Positions 44,467-54,836 of a stretch of DNA of 64,000 nt are shown one piece after another. Under the pieces are notes generated by a model. The model was given only the letters and a program-made list of their open reading frames with translations, was not told where the DNA came from and ran no database searches. The DNA is from Syntrophobacterales bacterium (GTDB lineage Bacteria > Desulfobacterota > Desulfobaccia > Desulfobaccales > 0-14-0-80-60-11): assembly GCA_023512475.1 (NCBI GenBank), contig JAILZL010000006.1:25767-89766 (forward strand), read 5' to 3'. The translations under genes were made by a program, and so were the position numbers. Numbering within the stretch: the stretch's first letter is position 1; every line of letters starts with the position of its first letter.

Positions 44467-44811
44467 TGCCCTTCCGGGGCCCGCCCGGCGGCACGGTTTC
44501 AGGACTGTCGGGGCCGCCGGCCCCGGCAGGAGCGGGGGGCGGTGGAGGCAGGGCTCTGGAGGGCCCGGAGGCCCGATCCTGCTCTGTCGCTGCGCTGCCC
44601 CGGTTCAGGGACAATGCCCGCAAGCGGTGCCTTGCCTTTCCGCCCGGCCGGGTCCGCATCGCTGCCGGACCATGACATTAACTGATTCCATCCCGTCCAG
44701 CCTCAAGGGAGCCCGGGGAGACAGGCGGCAGGGCTTGAGGGCCTGGGCACCACCGCTCACACGAAAGTTCCCTGTGCAGGGGACCGCAGACCGAAAAGGG
44801 AGGTTACCGCC
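44467..44811. other. Intergenic region before the cupin gene
   Basis: 345 bases, no supported gene. No convincing terminator or promoter was fixed. Confidence 0.4.
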
Positions 44812-45171
44812 ATGCACCTTGTCACCTCAGCCGAGGCCCGCACCTTTCACTTCCTCGGCCTGGCCCAGCAGACCCTGGCCGGTCCGGAAACCGGTCTCTC
44901 CACCGTGGAGGTGTGGCGGATAACCCTGAAGCCCCGGGGCGAATCCCCGCCCTATCAGCACCCGGGCGAAACGGTCTGGGTCATCCTGCAGGGGTCCGGT
45001 CAGGCCGTGGTGGACGGGGAGGTGGCCCAGGTAGGACCCGGCACCGCAGTGTCCATCCCCGCCGGGGCCTCCCGGCAGCTGGTCAATACCGGAGACGTGG
45101 AGCTGGTGCTGCTCACCGTCCGGGGCGCGCCGGTTTCCGGGAGCGCCGGAGAGGACCGGCCGGTTTGCTAG
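44812..45171 (+). CDS. Small single-domain cupin
   Basis: 119 aa from ATG 44812, with GGGAGG upstream. The cupin barrel is shown by YQHPGETVWVILQGSGQAVV (about 46-65) and PGTAVSIPAGASRQLVNTG (about 75-93), the two conserved motifs. The first motif has one His and one Glu, so metal binding may be weak or altered. Such stand-alone cupins are small-molecule binding proteins or simple enzymes; the ligand is unknown. Confidence 0.88.
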   Translation: MHLVTSAEARTFHFLGLAQQTLAGPETGLSTVEVWRITLKPRGESPPYQHPGETVWVILQGSGQAVVDGEVAQVGPGTAVSIPAGASRQLVNTGDVELVLLTVRGAPVSGSAGEDRPVC

Positions 45172-45184
45172 CCCCGGAGCTCGG

Positions 45185-45269
45185 GGGGATGAAAATTGTG
45201 CGAAGCCACCTCGGGTTTATGGGGTCGGGGAGGGGCAGGGATCTGGGTGGCCCCCTTCCCCGAATCACC
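45185..45269 (+). repeat. Dispersed intergenic element, copy F (right half)
   Basis: Reads AAAATTGTGCGAAGCCACCT, GGGTTTATGGGGT, CGGGGAGGGGCAGGG, then GGCCCCCTTCCCCGAATCACC. It lacks the first third of the element. It lies 14 bases after the cupin stop. The rest of the 331-base gap to the antiporter holds no gene. Confidence 0.75.
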
Positions 45270-45502
45270 TCATTGGATCCCGGTCGCCCTCGCCCACTCC
45301 GGTCAGCCGGCCACCCCGGTGCGCCTGGGCCCGGAGCCTTGCCCGGGACGGGGAAGGTCCCCGAAACAGTTCGGAGCAGAGCAAACCCAGTGCCGCCTCC
45401 GGGTCGCACAAGCCGGTCTTTGTGGCCCTGCCGGGGCGGGTGCAGGGCCCCGGGCCACCATCCGGGCCGCCCGCCGCAGGCGCCGGCTCCAGGGAGAATC
45501 CT

Positions 45503-46585
45503 GTGAACCTCCTGGCAAAAGTGTTCTTAGGGGCGGCCTTGCTCCTCATTCCCCTGACCCTCGTTCTGGACCGGGTGGGGGGGGTGCCCCAGACCTGGCT
45601 GTTTTTCCTGGCCGCGGGAGCCATAGTGCCCCTGGCGGCGCTGCTGGTGCAGGCCACCGAGCACCTGGCGGGGTACACCGGGGATACCATCGGGGGGCTG
45701 CTCAACGCCACCTTCGGCAACGCCCCGGAGCTGATCATCGCCCTGGTGGCCCTCAAGGCCGGGCTCCACGACATGGTGAAGGCCGCCATCATCGGGGCCA
45801 TCCTGGCCAACATGCTCCTCGGGATGGGACTGGCCTTTTTCCTGGGCGGCCTCAGGCGCCATGTGCAGGAATTCAACCCGGTGGCCTCACGCAATTACAT
45901 GACCATGATGCTGTTGGCGGTCATCAGTCTGGCCATTCCCAGCACTTTTCACAACTTCGTGACTGCGGACACCCTCCTTGAGGAACACTATCTCAACCTG
46001 GCCGTGGCGCTGGTGCTGTTGCTCACCTATTTTCTCAGTCTGGTCTTCATGTTGCGCACTCACCCGGACTTCTTCACCAGCGTGGAGCAGCCGGCGGGGC
46101 CCGGGGCGGAAGCGGGCTGGAGCCTGACCCGGGCCGCCCTCACCCTCCTGGCGGCCTCGGTCCTGGTGGCTCTGATGAGCGAGATCCTGGTGGGGGCGGT
46201 GGAGGAGACCGCCGCCACCCTGGGCATGTCCCAGGCCTTCATCGGCATCGTCATCCTGGCGGTGGTGGGCGGCGCCGCGGAAAGCAGCGCCGCGGTGGTC
46301 ATGGGGGTGAAGGACCGCGTCGACCTCAGCGTCTCCATCGCCATCGGCAGCTCCATCCAGATGGCCTTGTTTGTGGCCCCGGTGCTGCTCCTGGCCAGCT
46401 ATGCCGTCGCCCCCCGTCCCCTGGATCTGGTGTTCGATCGGGGATTGTTGGGCGCCATCCTGTTGACCGTGCTGATCAGCGCCATGGTGGCCGGAGACGG
46501 CAAAGCCAATTGGTTTAAAGGGGTGCAACTGGTAACCGTATATCTTATTCTGGCAGTCATGTTCTACTTTCTCCCCGGTTCGTAA
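45503..46585 (+). CDS. cax: Calcium/proton antiporter (CaCA superfamily, Cax type)
   Basis: 360 aa from GTG 45503, preceded by AGGGAG; the ORF opens at 45422 without a signal. Eleven or so membrane segments in two halves, each with the cation-binding motif: ATEHLAGYTGDTIGGLLNATFGNAPELI (about 44-71) and GGAAESSAAVVMGVKDRVDLSVSIAIGSS (about 254-282). The GNAPE and AAESS signatures fix the Cax branch. It exports Ca2+ or another divalent ion in exchange for protons. Confidence 0.94.
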   Translation: MNLLAKVFLGAALLLIPLTLVLDRVGGVPQTWLFFLAAGAIVPLAALLVQATEHLAGYTGDTIGGLLNATFGNAPELIIALVALKAGLHDMVKAAIIGAILANMLLGMGLAFFLGGLRRHVQEFNPVASRNYMTMMLLAVISLAIPSTFHNFVTADTLLEEHYLNLAVALVLLLTYFLSLVFMLRTHPDFFTSVEQPAGPGAEAGWSLTRAALTLLAASVLVALMSEILVGAVEETAATLGMSQAFIGIVILAVVGGAAESSAAVVMGVKDRVDLSVSIAIGSSIQMALFVAPVLLLASYAVAPRPLDLVFDRGLLGAILLTVLISAMVAGDGKANWFKGVQLVTVYLILAVMFYFLPGS

Positions 46586-46630
46586 TGATCAGGTTCGCCG
46601 AGTTATGTGACACGATAGTGTGAATCCCAC

Positions 46631-47329
46631 GTGAATCATCTGCGCCTGCCCCCCCATCGTCTCCGGTTCGAGGAAGCCGGTCTTACGGGCCTCCTGATCT
46701 TTTTCCTGGGGTATTTCATTGTTCTGAATTCCTTAAGCGATTTCGGCGTCGGCAGGATATTGGCCCTGATCTGCTTTTCCCTGATCATCATCACCGGGGT
46801 GGTGACCACCTTTCGGCAGAGGTGGCTGAGCTTTTTCGTCATCCTGCTGGCTGTGGTCCTTCTGGCCCTCAACTGGCTGGAAGAATTCCGGCCGGGGCGG
46901 GCCCTGGCCCTGGCCAGCCACGGGCTCAGCCTCATCTTTCTGGCCACCCTCCTGGCCGTGGTCATCGCCCAGGTGTTTCAGGAGGGGCCGGTCACCGGCC
47001 ACCGGATCCGCGGCGCCGTTACCATTTACCTGCTGCTGGGGGTGCTGTGGGCCATCATGTACCAGCTGATCGCCCTGATTTTCCCCCAGGCCTTCCGGCT
47101 GCCGGCGGCCCTGCCGGCCGGGGACCCGGAGGCTTTGCGGCGGGAGCTGACCTATTTCAGTTTCATCACCCTCACCACCACCGGATACGGCGATATCACC
47201 GCGGTGCACCCGGTGGCCCGCACCCTGGTGATGCTGGAGGCCCTGGCGGGGCAGCTCTACCCGGCCATCGTGCTGGCCTGGCTGGTATCGCTGGCGGTTA
47301 TGGACCGACAGGACAAATCCACGCAATAG
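46631..47329 (+). CDS. Potassium-channel-like protein
   Basis: 232 aa from GTG 46631; no clear RBS. Four N-terminal hydrophobic helices (about 15-110) precede a pore module: helix about 128-148, pore loop TYFSFITLTTTGYGDITAVH (about 177-196) with the K+ selectivity filter TTGYGD, and a last helix (about 205-225). No RCK domain follows. It is an inner-membrane ion channel of the Ion_trans_2 type, probably tetrameric. The neighbour is a Ca2+/H+ antiporter. Confidence 0.88.
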   Translation: MNHLRLPPHRLRFEEAGLTGLLIFFLGYFIVLNSLSDFGVGRILALICFSLIIITGVVTTFRQRWLSFFVILLAVVLLALNWLEEFRPGRALALASHGLSLIFLATLLAVVIAQVFQEGPVTGHRIRGAVTIYLLLGVLWAIMYQLIALIFPQAFRLPAALPAGDPEALRRELTYFSFITLTTTGYGDITAVHPVARTLVMLEALAGQLYPAIVLAWLVSLAVMDRQDKSTQ

Positions 47330-47347
47330 AGAAATGAGGTACAGCCG

Positions 47348-48523
47348 ATGATTGTGAAGCATGCTCTGACCACCGCCGGGTCTCCCGCTTATGTCTGGGC
47401 GGCGTGTCTGGCCCTGGGCCTTTTGGCCGGCTGCGGCGAGCAGAAGGCCTCCGCCCCCGCGGCCCCCGCCGTGGAAGTGGTGGAAGTGACGGTGAAGGAC
47501 GTGCCCCTCGTCCGGGAGTGGGTGGGCACCACGGACGGCCTGGTGAACGCCAAGATCAACGCCCAGGTTCAGGGCTATCTCATCCGGCAGCATTACCAGG
47601 AAGGCTCCCTGGTGAAGAAGGGCCAGGTCCTCTTCGAGATCGACCCCCGGTCCTTCCAGGCGGCCCTGGAACAGGCCAAGGGGCAGCTGGCCATTGCGGA
47701 AGGTCAGCTGTACGCCGCCAAGGCCAATCTGGAGAAGATCCGGCCCCTGGCGGCCATCAATGCGGTGAGCAAAAAGGACCTGGACGACGCCATCGGCCGG
47801 GAGGCCTCGGCCCGGGCCGCGGTGCAGGCCGCCAAGGCTGCGGTGCAGAAGGCCCAGATCGACCTGAGTTTCACCAAAATCACCTCCCCCATTGACGGCA
47901 TCGCCGGCATCGCCAAGGCCCAGTTGGGGGATCTGGTGGGCACGCCGGGAGGTCCGGAGCTCACCACCGTGTCCACCGTGGATCCCATCAAGGTCTATGT
48001 GCCCATCAGCGAGCAGGAGTATCTCCACTTCCGACGGCAAGCCGAGGGCCGGAAGGAATCCGGCCAGGAAGAACCCAACCTGGAGCTGACCTTGGCGGAC
48101 GGCAGCACCTTCCCCCACAAGGGCCGGGTCACCTTCGCCGACCGCCAGGTGGATGAGCGCACCGGCACCATCAAGGTGGCCACCGTCTTCCCCAACCCCG
48201 GCAACCTGCTCCGGCCGGGGCAGTTCGCCAAGGTGCGGGCGGTACTGGAGGTGCAGAAAGGGGCGCTCCTGGTGCCCCAGCGGGCGGTGAATGAAATCCA
48301 GGGCCGCTTTCAGGTGGCGGTGGTGGGGCCGGAGGACCGGGTGGAGGTGCGCTGGGTCAAGGTAGGGGAGCGCACCGGCTCTCTGTGGGTCATCCAGGAG
48401 GGCGTCCATCCCGGGGAGCGGGTCATTGTGGAGGGCCTCCAGAAGGTCCGGGCCGGCACCCGGGTGACCCCGGTGCCGGAGAAGCCCTCCGGGGCCTCCC
48501 CGGACCGGCAGCAGGCAGGGTGA
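47348..48523 (+). CDS. RND efflux periplasmic adaptor (membrane fusion protein)
   Basis: 391 aa. A lipoprotein signal ends LLAGC (Cys about residue 29). MFP blocks: the barrel-sandwich start GTTDGLVNAKINAQVQGYLI (about 60), a helical hairpin (about 95-165), ITSPIDGIAGIAKAQLGDLV (about 178), the beta-barrel with LRPGQFAKVRAVLEVQKGAL and QRAVNEIQGRFQVAVV. It links the inner-membrane pump to the outer-membrane channel. First gene of a three-gene efflux operon. Confidence 0.95.
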   Translation: MIVKHALTTAGSPAYVWAACLALGLLAGCGEQKASAPAAPAVEVVEVTVKDVPLVREWVGTTDGLVNAKINAQVQGYLIRQHYQEGSLVKKGQVLFEIDPRSFQAALEQAKGQLAIAEGQLYAAKANLEKIRPLAAINAVSKKDLDDAIGREASARAAVQAAKAAVQKAQIDLSFTKITSPIDGIAGIAKAQLGDLVGTPGGPELTTVSTVDPIKVYVPISEQEYLHFRRQAEGRKESGQEEPNLELTLADGSTFPHKGRVTFADRQVDERTGTIKVATVFPNPGNLLRPGQFAKVRAVLEVQKGALLVPQRAVNEIQGRFQVAVVGPEDRVEVRWVKVGERTGSLWVIQEGVHPGERVIVEGLQKVRAGTRVTPVPEKPSGASPDRQQAG

Positions 48524-48529
48524 GGGGCC

Positions 48530-51500
48530 ATGGCGCGCTTTTTTGTTCACCGCCCCATCGTGGCCATCGTCATCTCCATCGTCATGGTGATCGTGGGGGT
48601 GGTGGCCCTCCTGGGCCTGCCCATCTCCCAGTATCCCAACATCGTGCCGCCGGAGATCGCCATCAACACCACCTATGTGGGCGCCGACGCCCAGACGGTG
48701 GAGCAGTCCGTGGCCACGCCCATCGAGCAGGAAATGAGCGGCGTGGACAACATGAATTACATGTATTCCCTCAACGCCAACAACGGCGAGTTGAGGATGT
48801 ATGTGAATTTCGACGTCAAAACCGACCCCAACATTGACCAGGTGCTGGCCCAGATGCGCCAGAGCCAGGCCGAGCCCAAGCTGCCGGCGGATGTGCGCAA
48901 TTACGGGGTGACCGTGAAGAAGTCCACCGCCGCGCCCCTGATGGTGGTGAACCTCATCTCCCCGGAGGGGACCTACGACGACATTTTTCTCGCCAATTAC
49001 GCCTATATCAACCTGAACGACCAGCTCACCCGGGTGGCCGGCATTGCCAGCGTCACGGTCTTCGGGGCGGGCCAGTATGCCATGCGTTTCTGGGTGCGGC
49101 CTGACCAGTTGGCCAAGCTGAACATCACCATCCCGGAGATCGTGGATGCCATCCAGAAGCAGAACACCGTCAACCCCTCGGGCCAGGTGGGCGCCGAGCC
49201 CGCCCCCCCGGGTCAGGAATACACCTATGCCATCCGCTCCCAGGGCCGCCTGGAGCACCCGGAGGAATTTGAACGCATCGTGCTCCGGGCCAACCCCGAC
49301 GGCTCACTGGTGCGCCTCAAGGACGTGGCCCGCATCGAGCTGGGGGCCCAGACCTACGCCATCAAGGGCCGCCTGAATGGCAAGGCCGCGGCGGTGCTGG
49401 CCCTCTACCAGCTCCCGGGCACCAATGCCATCCAGGCGGTGGACGGGGTGAAACGGCTCCTGGAGCAGGCCAGAAAGTCCTTCCCGCCGGACATGGACTA
49501 CGTCATCGCCCTGGACACCACCCAGGCGGTGCGGGAGGGCCTGAAGGAGATCGTCCACACCCTGTTTGAAGCCTTGGTCCTGGTCATCCTGGTGGTCTTC
49601 CTCTTCCTCCAGGGCTGGCGGGCCACCCTCATCCCGGCCCTGGCGGTGCCCGTGTCCCTCATCGGCACCTTCGCCTTCTTCCCCCTGCTGGGGTTCTCCC
49701 TCAACACCATCGCCCTCATGGGGCTGGTCCTGGCCATCGGCATCGTGGTGGACGACGCCATCGTGGTGGTGGAGGCGGTGGAGCACCACATCGAGCAGGG
49801 CCTGAGCCCCAAGGAGGCCACGCTGAAGGCCATGGAGGAGGTGACCGGCCCGGTGGTGGCCACCACGCTCTCCCTGACCGCGGTCTTTGTGCCCACCATC
49901 TTCATTCCCGGCATCACCGGCCGGCTGTATCAGCAGTTTGCCATCACCATTGCGGTCTCCGTCATCATCTCCTCCTTCAACGCCCTGACCCTGACCCCGG
50001 CCCTGTCGGCCATGATCCTGAAACCCAAAGGGGCCTCCCGGGGCCTGCTCAGCCGCTTCTATGCCGGGTTCAACCGCATCTTCGGCCGGGCCACCGAGGG
50101 CTATGTGGGCTGGTGCGCCTCCTGTATCCGCAAAGCGGGCATGAGCCTCCTGGGTCTGGCCCTGGTGGCGGGCCTGGCCGTCCTGGCGGGGGGCAGGCTG
50201 CCCGGCGGCTTCCTGCCGGAAGAGGACCAGGGATATCTCTATGCCGGGGTGCAGCTCCCCGACGCCTCCTCCCTGCAGCGCACCAGCGCGGTCGGCCGGC
50301 AGATCGAGGAGATCATGCTGGCCACCCCGGGGGTGGAATACGTCACCAGCGTCATCGGCTACAGCATGCTGAGCGGGGTCAGCAACACCTACAGCGGCTT
50401 TTTCTTCGTCACCCTGAAGCCCTGGCATGAGCGGCACCGGCCGGAGGAGCAGTACGAGGCCATCATGGCCGGCCTCAACCGCAAACTGGCCCAGCTCCCC
50501 CAGGGGGTGGCCTTTGCGTTTTCGCCCCCGGCCATCCCCGGCATCGGCACCTCCGGCGGGGTCACCTTCCTCCTGGAGGACCGGGCCGGCAAGGACCTCC
50601 CCTTCCTGTGGGATCAGACCCAGAAATTTCTGGCCGCCGCCCGGCAGCGCCCGGAGCTCGCCCGGGTCACCACCACCTTCGTGCCCACCGTGCCCCAGAT
50701 CTTTGTCCAGGTGGACCGGGACAAGGTGCTGAAACAGGGGGTGGACATCAGCGAGGTCTATCGGGTGCTGCAGGCCTTCATGGGGGGCTACTTTGTCAAT
50801 TATTTCAACCGCTTCGGCCGACAGTGGCAGGTGTACGTTCAGGCCGAGGGGGAATTCCGGGCCGCAGCCGGGCAACTGGGGCAGTTTTATGTGCGCAACG
50901 CCCACGGTGATGCCGTGCCCTTGAGCGCCCTCACCACCCTGGAGCAGCGGGCCGGCCCGGAGTTCACCATGCGCTACAACCTGTATCGGGCCGTGCAGAT
51001 CAATGCCGTCACCGCCCCGGGCTACAGCTCCACCCAGGGGATGGGGGCCCTGGAGGCGGTCTTTCGGGAGACCATGCCCCCGGAGATGGGCTATGATTAT
51101 CTGGGCATGTCCTACCAGGAGAAGAAGGCCCAGGAGGGGGTGCCCGCCGCGGTGATCTTCGGCCTCTCCCTGTTGTTTGTCTTCCTCATCCTGGCGGCCC
51201 AGTATGAAAGCTGGTCCCTGCCTTTCAGCGTCCTGCTGGGTACGCCCATCGCGGTGTGCGGCGCCTTTCTGGGCCTGCTCCTTAGAGGAATGGAGCTCAA
51301 TCTCTATGCCCAGATCGGCCTCATCCTGCTCATCGGGTTGGCGGCCAAAAACGCCATCCTCATTGTGGAGTTCGCCAAGGTGGAATACGAAAAAGGCAAG
51401 GGGTTCGCCGAAGCCGCCCTGGAGGGGGCGCGCCTGAGGCTGCGGCCCATTTTGATGACCAGTTTCGCCTTTATCCTGGGGTGCATTCCCCTGGCCCTGG

Positions 51501-51709
51501 CCTCGGGCTCCGGGGCCGTCGCCCGGAAAGTCATGGGCACCGCGGTCATCGGCGGCATGCTGGCGGCCTCGGTCATCGCCATCTTCCTCATCCCGGTGAC
51601 CTTCTATGTGGTGGAAAAGCTGGCCCATCGGCGGGCCAAGGAAACCCCGGCCCCGGCCCCGGCCCCGCTCCCGGCCAACCCCGGCGGCCAGGAAGGAGAC
51701 CAGTCATGA
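48530..51709 (+). CDS. RND multidrug efflux pump, HAE1 (AcrB-like)
   Basis: 1059 aa, typical AcrB length. It starts [17 protein letters not shown], 7 bases after the adaptor, with GAGGGG as RBS. Twelve membrane helices and two large periplasmic loops. TM4 carries the proton-relay Asp pair ([17 protein letters not shown], about 402), TM10 the Lys in [17 protein letters not shown] (about 940). [13 protein letters not shown] and [20 protein letters not shown] match HAE1 and not heavy-metal (CzcA) pumps. Substrates are hydrophobic drugs or metabolites. Confidence 0.96.
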   Translation: MARFFVHRPIVAIVISIVMVIVGVVALLGLPISQYPNIVPPEIAINTTYVGADAQTVEQSVATPIEQEMSGVDNMNYMYSLNANNGELRMYVNFDVKTDPNIDQVLAQMRQSQAEPKLPADVRNYGVTVKKSTAAPLMVVNLISPEGTYDDIFLANYAYINLNDQLTRVAGIASVTVFGAGQYAMRFWVRPDQLAKLNITIPEIVDAIQKQNTVNPSGQVGAEPAPPGQEYTYAIRSQGRLEHPEEFERIVLRANPDGSLVRLKDVARIELGAQTYAIKGRLNGKAAAVLALYQLPGTNAIQAVDGVKRLLEQARKSFPPDMDYVIALDTTQAVREGLKEIVHTLFEALVLVILVVFLFLQGWRATLIPALAVPVSLIGTFAFFPLLGFSLNTIALMGLVLAIGIVVDDAIVVVEAVEHHIEQGLSPKEATLKAMEEVTGPVVATTLSLTAVFVPTIFIPGITGRLYQQFAITIAVSVIISSFNALTLTPALSAMILKPKGASRGLLSRFYAGFNRIFGRATEGYVGWCASCIRKAGMSLLGLALVAGLAVLAGGRLPGGFLPEEDQGYLYAGVQLPDASSLQRTSAVGRQIEEIMLATPGVEYVTSVIGYSMLSGVSNTYSGFFFVTLKPWHERHRPEEQYEAIMAGLNRKLAQLPQGVAFAFSPPAIPGIGTSGGVTFLLEDRAGKDLPFLWDQTQKFLAAARQRPELARVTTTFVPTVPQIFVQVDRDKVLKQGVDISEVYRVLQAFMGGYFVNYFNRFGRQWQVYVQAEGEFRAAAGQLGQFYVRNAHGDAVPLSALTTLEQRAGPEFTMRYNLYRAVQINAVTAPGYSSTQGMGALEAVFRETMPPEMGYDYLGMSYQEKKAQEGVPAAVIFGLSLLFVFLILAAQYESWSLPFSVLLGTPIAVCGAFLGLLLRGMELNLYAQIGLILLIGLAAKNAILIVEFAKVEYEKGKGFAEAALEGARLRLRPILMTSFAFILGCIPLALASGSGAVARKVMGTAVIGGMLAASVIAIFLIPVTFYVVEKLAHRRAKETPAPAPAPLPANPGGQEGDQS

Positions 51710-53175
51710 GGACCCGGGTCTTCGCCCTGGGACTGCTCCTGTTGTGGGCCGGCTGCGCCGTGGGCCCGGACTATCAGCGGCCCGCCTATCCGGTGCCCCC
51801 CACCTTCCGGGGCCAGGAGCCGGAGCCGGCCCCGGAGGCCCTGGCCACCTCCTTCGGGGACCTGGCCTGGTTCGACGTCTTCCGGGACGACCGGCTCCAG
51901 GAGCTGATCCGCATCGCCCTCCGGGAAAACTATGACGTGCAGATTGCGGCCCAGCGGGTGCTGGCGGCCCGGGAGCAGGTGACCATCCAGCGGGCTTCGC
52001 TCTTTCCCTGGCTGAACGCCGGCGGCCAGCTGGAAGCCGTCCGCACCTCGGAGCGGGGCTTCACCCCCGGCGTGCCCCGGACGGAGCGCACCGTGGGCCT
52101 GCTCTTCGGCGACCTCACCTGGGAGCTGGACTTCTTCGGCCGCATCCGCCGGGCCACGGAGGCCGCCCGGGCCGAGTTCCTCGCCTCCGAGGAGAACCGC
52201 CGCTTCGTCCTCCAGACCCTGGTCACCGATCTGGCCCGGGCCTACATCGAGCTCCGGGCCCTGGATCAGCAACTGGACATCAGCCGGGAGACCGTGAAGA
52301 CCCGGGAGGAATCCCTGAAACTGGTGCGGGCCCGGTTCGAATACGGCTGGGACTCCCTCACCCCGGTGCTCATGACAGAAAACCTGGTCTACGGGGCCCG
52401 GGCAGTGGTCCCGGACCTCGAGCGGGCCATCGAGCAGCAGGAGAACCGCATCAGCGTGCTGGTGGGGCGCAATCCCGGACCCGTCACCCGGGGCAGATCC
52501 CTGCTGGAACAGGACCTGACCGTCACCATCCCCCCGGGCCTGACCTCCGCCCTGCTGGAGCGCCGCCCCGACATCCGCTTTGCCGAACAGCAGCTGGTGG
52601 CCGCCAATGCCCGGGTGGGGGAGGCCAAGGCCCTGCTCTTTCCCAGCATCCGTCTCACCGGGGCCGCCGGCTGGGAGTCCGCCGCCTTGCGGGGGCTGTT
52701 CACCGGGCCGGCCAGTTTTTGGGATATCGTCTCCCCCAGCCTCCTGCAGCCCCTTTTCCAGGGGGGGCGGCTGCGGGCCAATGTCCGGGCCGCCGAAGCC
52801 CGCCGCCAGGAGGCCCTCCTGACCTATAAAAAGGCGGTGCAGCAGGCCTTCCAGGAGGTCTCCGACGCCCTGGTGGCGGTGCGGCGCCTGAGGGAGGTGC
52901 GCCAGGAAGGGGAAAAGCAGGTCCAGGCCTTAAGCCGGCAGACCAGGCTGGCCTCTGAGCGCTACTACGGCGGGGTCACCCCCTATCTGGAAGTGCTGGA
53001 TTCCGAACGGCAGCTCTTTGAGTCCCAACTCCGGCTCATCCAGGCCCGGGCCAACGAGCAGCTGGCGGTCATCGCCCTGTACCGCGCCCTGGGCGGCGGC
53101 TGGCAGCAGGACCGCCCCTCCGCGGCGGCCCCGCCCCGTGCCTCTGAAAACCAGGACCAAGGGGGGCATAAATAA
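51706..53175 (+). CDS. Outer-membrane efflux lipoprotein (TolC/NodT family)
   Basis: 489 aa. ATG 51706 overlaps the pump stop as ATGA. Lipoprotein signal [17 protein letters not shown] gives an acylated Cys near 18. Two OEP repeats with long helices; typical [20 protein letters not shown] (about 50), [20 protein letters not shown] (about 285) and [20 protein letters not shown] (about 350). It forms the exit duct of the pump encoded upstream. Confidence 0.95.
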   Translation: MRTRVFALGLLLLWAGCAVGPDYQRPAYPVPPTFRGQEPEPAPEALATSFGDLAWFDVFRDDRLQELIRIALRENYDVQIAAQRVLAAREQVTIQRASLFPWLNAGGQLEAVRTSERGFTPGVPRTERTVGLLFGDLTWELDFFGRIRRATEAARAEFLASEENRRFVLQTLVTDLARAYIELRALDQQLDISRETVKTREESLKLVRARFEYGWDSLTPVLMTENLVYGARAVVPDLERAIEQQENRISVLVGRNPGPVTRGRSLLEQDLTVTIPPGLTSALLERRPDIRFAEQQLVAANARVGEAKALLFPSIRLTGAAGWESAALRGLFTGPASFWDIVSPSLLQPLFQGGRLRANVRAAEARRQEALLTYKKAVQQAFQEVSDALVAVRRLREVRQEGEKQVQALSRQTRLASERYYGGVTPYLEVLDSERQLFESQLRLIQARANEQLAVIALYRALGGGWQQDRPSAAAPPRASENQDQGGHK

Positions 53176-53362
53176 CTCTGAATCACCCACGGGCGAAAAC
53201 GAGCCGCCTCCCGAAAAGAAAGCCCTTGGGGCCGTTGGGGCCCCGGGAAGGTGGCGGGAAAAGCCAGAGGCACTTCCAGAGGGGAGGGGTGGGTCGCCAG
53301 GCGGCTAAGGAAGCCGCGAGGGGAAGACCCGGCCCGGACAGAAGGACTGGAATATGGAGCGC

Positions 53363-53450
53363 CAGGCTGGCCGATTCTGCCCGTTGGGCCACGCCTGGGT
53401 TTGGGGAGGGGGCAGAGGTCTGTGACCCTGGCCCCTTTCTCCCGAATTAC
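53363..53450 (+). repeat. Dispersed intergenic element, copy G (two thirds)
   Basis: Reads CCAGGCTGGCCGATTCTGCCC, CCACGCCTGGGTTTGGGGAGGG, GGTCTGTGACCCTGGCCCCT and TTCTCCCGAATTAC, with a T-run after it. It lies in the convergent gap after the RND operon and may also end that transcript. Confidence 0.75.
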
Positions 53451-53748
53451 TTTTTTTAAACCTGCTCGGGCAGGATCCGGCGCCGCGGCAGGCCCTGAAC
53501 CGCGCAGACCTGTCTCAAGCCTCCCTTCCCCCGGCCCCCTTTGGATTGCCCTGCCAGGGAAAAAGTTCCGGGCGTCTTGGGGCCCGGGAAGCTGCCCGGA
53601 CCCTCAGGCGTCCTCATCCCGACGACACGCCCATCCCCCTGGGCGGTCTTCCGGGGGAAAACCGTGGCCCGGCCCAAGCGGGAGGGAAAGGGGGGCGGTG
53701 CGGCCGGGGGCGGGGCCCCCGGCCGGCGGCAGAAGTCAGTTCCGGACC
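53451..53748. other. Rest of the convergent gap after the RND operon
   Basis: GC-rich with no supported gene; the short frames here are shadows. The T-run ACTTTTTTTAAACC right after copy G is the only notable feature. Confidence 0.4.
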
Positions 53749-54735
53749 TTAGACCATGCGGGCGCGGCGGCGGGGCGAGGCCAGGCTCCCCTGACGCTCC
53801 CCGTCCAGCTTGGGGAAGAGGCTCAGATAGACCAGCGCCCCCAGGCAGACCAGCCCGGCACCGACGATGGTCTCCCCCTCCACCCGCAGATCCTCCCCCA
53901 AGCCAAGGGACGGCCGCAGGCTCACCTCCAAAGAGAGGAGTTCCTGGAGGAAATCCGTGCCGTTCCGCCACCGGGAGGAGGCGGGCCGGGGCATCCGGCT
54001 GTGGAGGGCCTCCACCGCGTCCAGGGCGTAGCTCTTCAGGAGCTTGGCGTAGTAGCGGGTCAGATTCTCTTCGGAGTCAAAGGCCTCCAGCCCCGCGGGC
54101 TGCCCCTGGATGGCCGCCAGAAACCCCTTCTGATGGGGAACCAGGGGAAAATTCCGGGTGAACTGCTGCAGCTCATCCTCATAAGACCGGTAGATGTCCG
54201 CCATGGCCAGGGTGCGGGTGGAGACCTTGAGCCGGTCGGCCTTCAGGCGCACTTCCTCCCAGACCTCCATCTGATCCGCCCGATACCCCTGGCCGAAATT
54301 GAGGGAGCGGTTCACCTGGCCCTGCACCTTGGCCTTGAGGCGGGGGGCGCACACCCGGCGCTCGCTGGTAAACTCCCGGCCCTGATAGGACCAGCGGCCC
54401 TGTTCCACGCAGGACACCGGCACGGTCAGCTTCGCCTCCCCCGGCACCATGATGGTGGTGTTGAGGATGCGGTTCTGTTTGGCCCCCACCACCTCCTCCC
54501 CCGCCAGCAGCAGCACCGGGGTCTTCCCCCGGTTGACGATGCGGATGTGGGGCACCATCCCTTCCTCGCTGATTTCGGTGATCTCCAGGAGATCCTGCTC
54601 CACCGCGGTGTCCAGGGAAACATACGGCAGGGCCGGAACCGCCTCATAGAAGAGCGGCCAGAGGGTGAGATTGCGGAACGTGGTGGAGGGGCCCGCCTCC
54701 AGATACGGGAGATAGTGGTCGATCTTTCCAGACAT
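53749..54735 (-). CDS. ARPP-1 domain protein
   Basis: 328 aa from ATG 54735, with GGAGGTG 5 bases upstream. The N-terminal half carries the ARPP-1 pattern: TLWPLFYEAV, LLEITEISEEGMVPHIRIVN, PVLLLAGEEVVGAKQNRILN (about 72-91) and VPVSCVEQGRW (about 105). The middle is helical and charged; a hydrophobic segment near 290-310 could be a membrane anchor. ARPP-1 was named from its association with ADP-ribosylglycohydrolase and phosphatase-type genes, and its activity is not established. It is divergent from a WYL regulator across a shared operator, so the regulator probably controls it. Confidence 0.78.
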   Translation of the reverse strand: MSGKIDHYLPYLEAGPSTTFRNLTLWPLFYEAVPALPYVSLDTAVEQDLLEITEISEEGMVPHIRIVNRGKTPVLLLAGEEVVGAKQNRILNTTIMVPGEAKLTVPVSCVEQGRWSYQGREFTSERRVCAPRLKAKVQGQVNRSLNFGQGYRADQMEVWEEVRLKADRLKVSTRTLAMADIYRSYEDELQQFTRNFPLVPHQKGFLAAIQGQPAGLEAFDSEENLTRYYAKLLKSYALDAVEALHSRMPRPASSRWRNGTDFLQELLSLEVSLRPSLGLGEDLRVEGETIVGAGLVCLGALVYLSLFPKLDGERQGSLASPRRRARMV

Positions 54736-54744
54736 GGGACACCT

Positions 54745-54806
54745 CCGCATTTTGAACTATGTCTCCCCCGGAAAAGATGCTAAGATGCCAATGTTCCAAA
54801 ATGCGG
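54745..54806. promoter_or_regulatory. Inverted-repeat operator between ARPP-1 and WYL genes
   Basis: CCGCATTTTGAACTATG (54745-54761) faces CAATGTTCCAAAATGCGG (54789-54806), a near-perfect inverted repeat with 27 bases between arms and centres about 44 bases (four helical turns) apart. Inside are two direct AGATGC repeats. The left arm touches the ARPP-1 ribosome-binding site; the right arm lies just upstream of the WYL start. It is the likely site of autoregulation by the WYL protein. Confidence 0.7.
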
Positions 54807-54836
54807 AATGGAGCAAAAAAATTTTGGGAGGGCCCC

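Noticed and set aside
46733-51628. 841-aa and 774-aa minus-strand ORFs
   Set aside because: Antisense to the channel and RND efflux genes, whose motifs are unmistakable; long only because of high GC.
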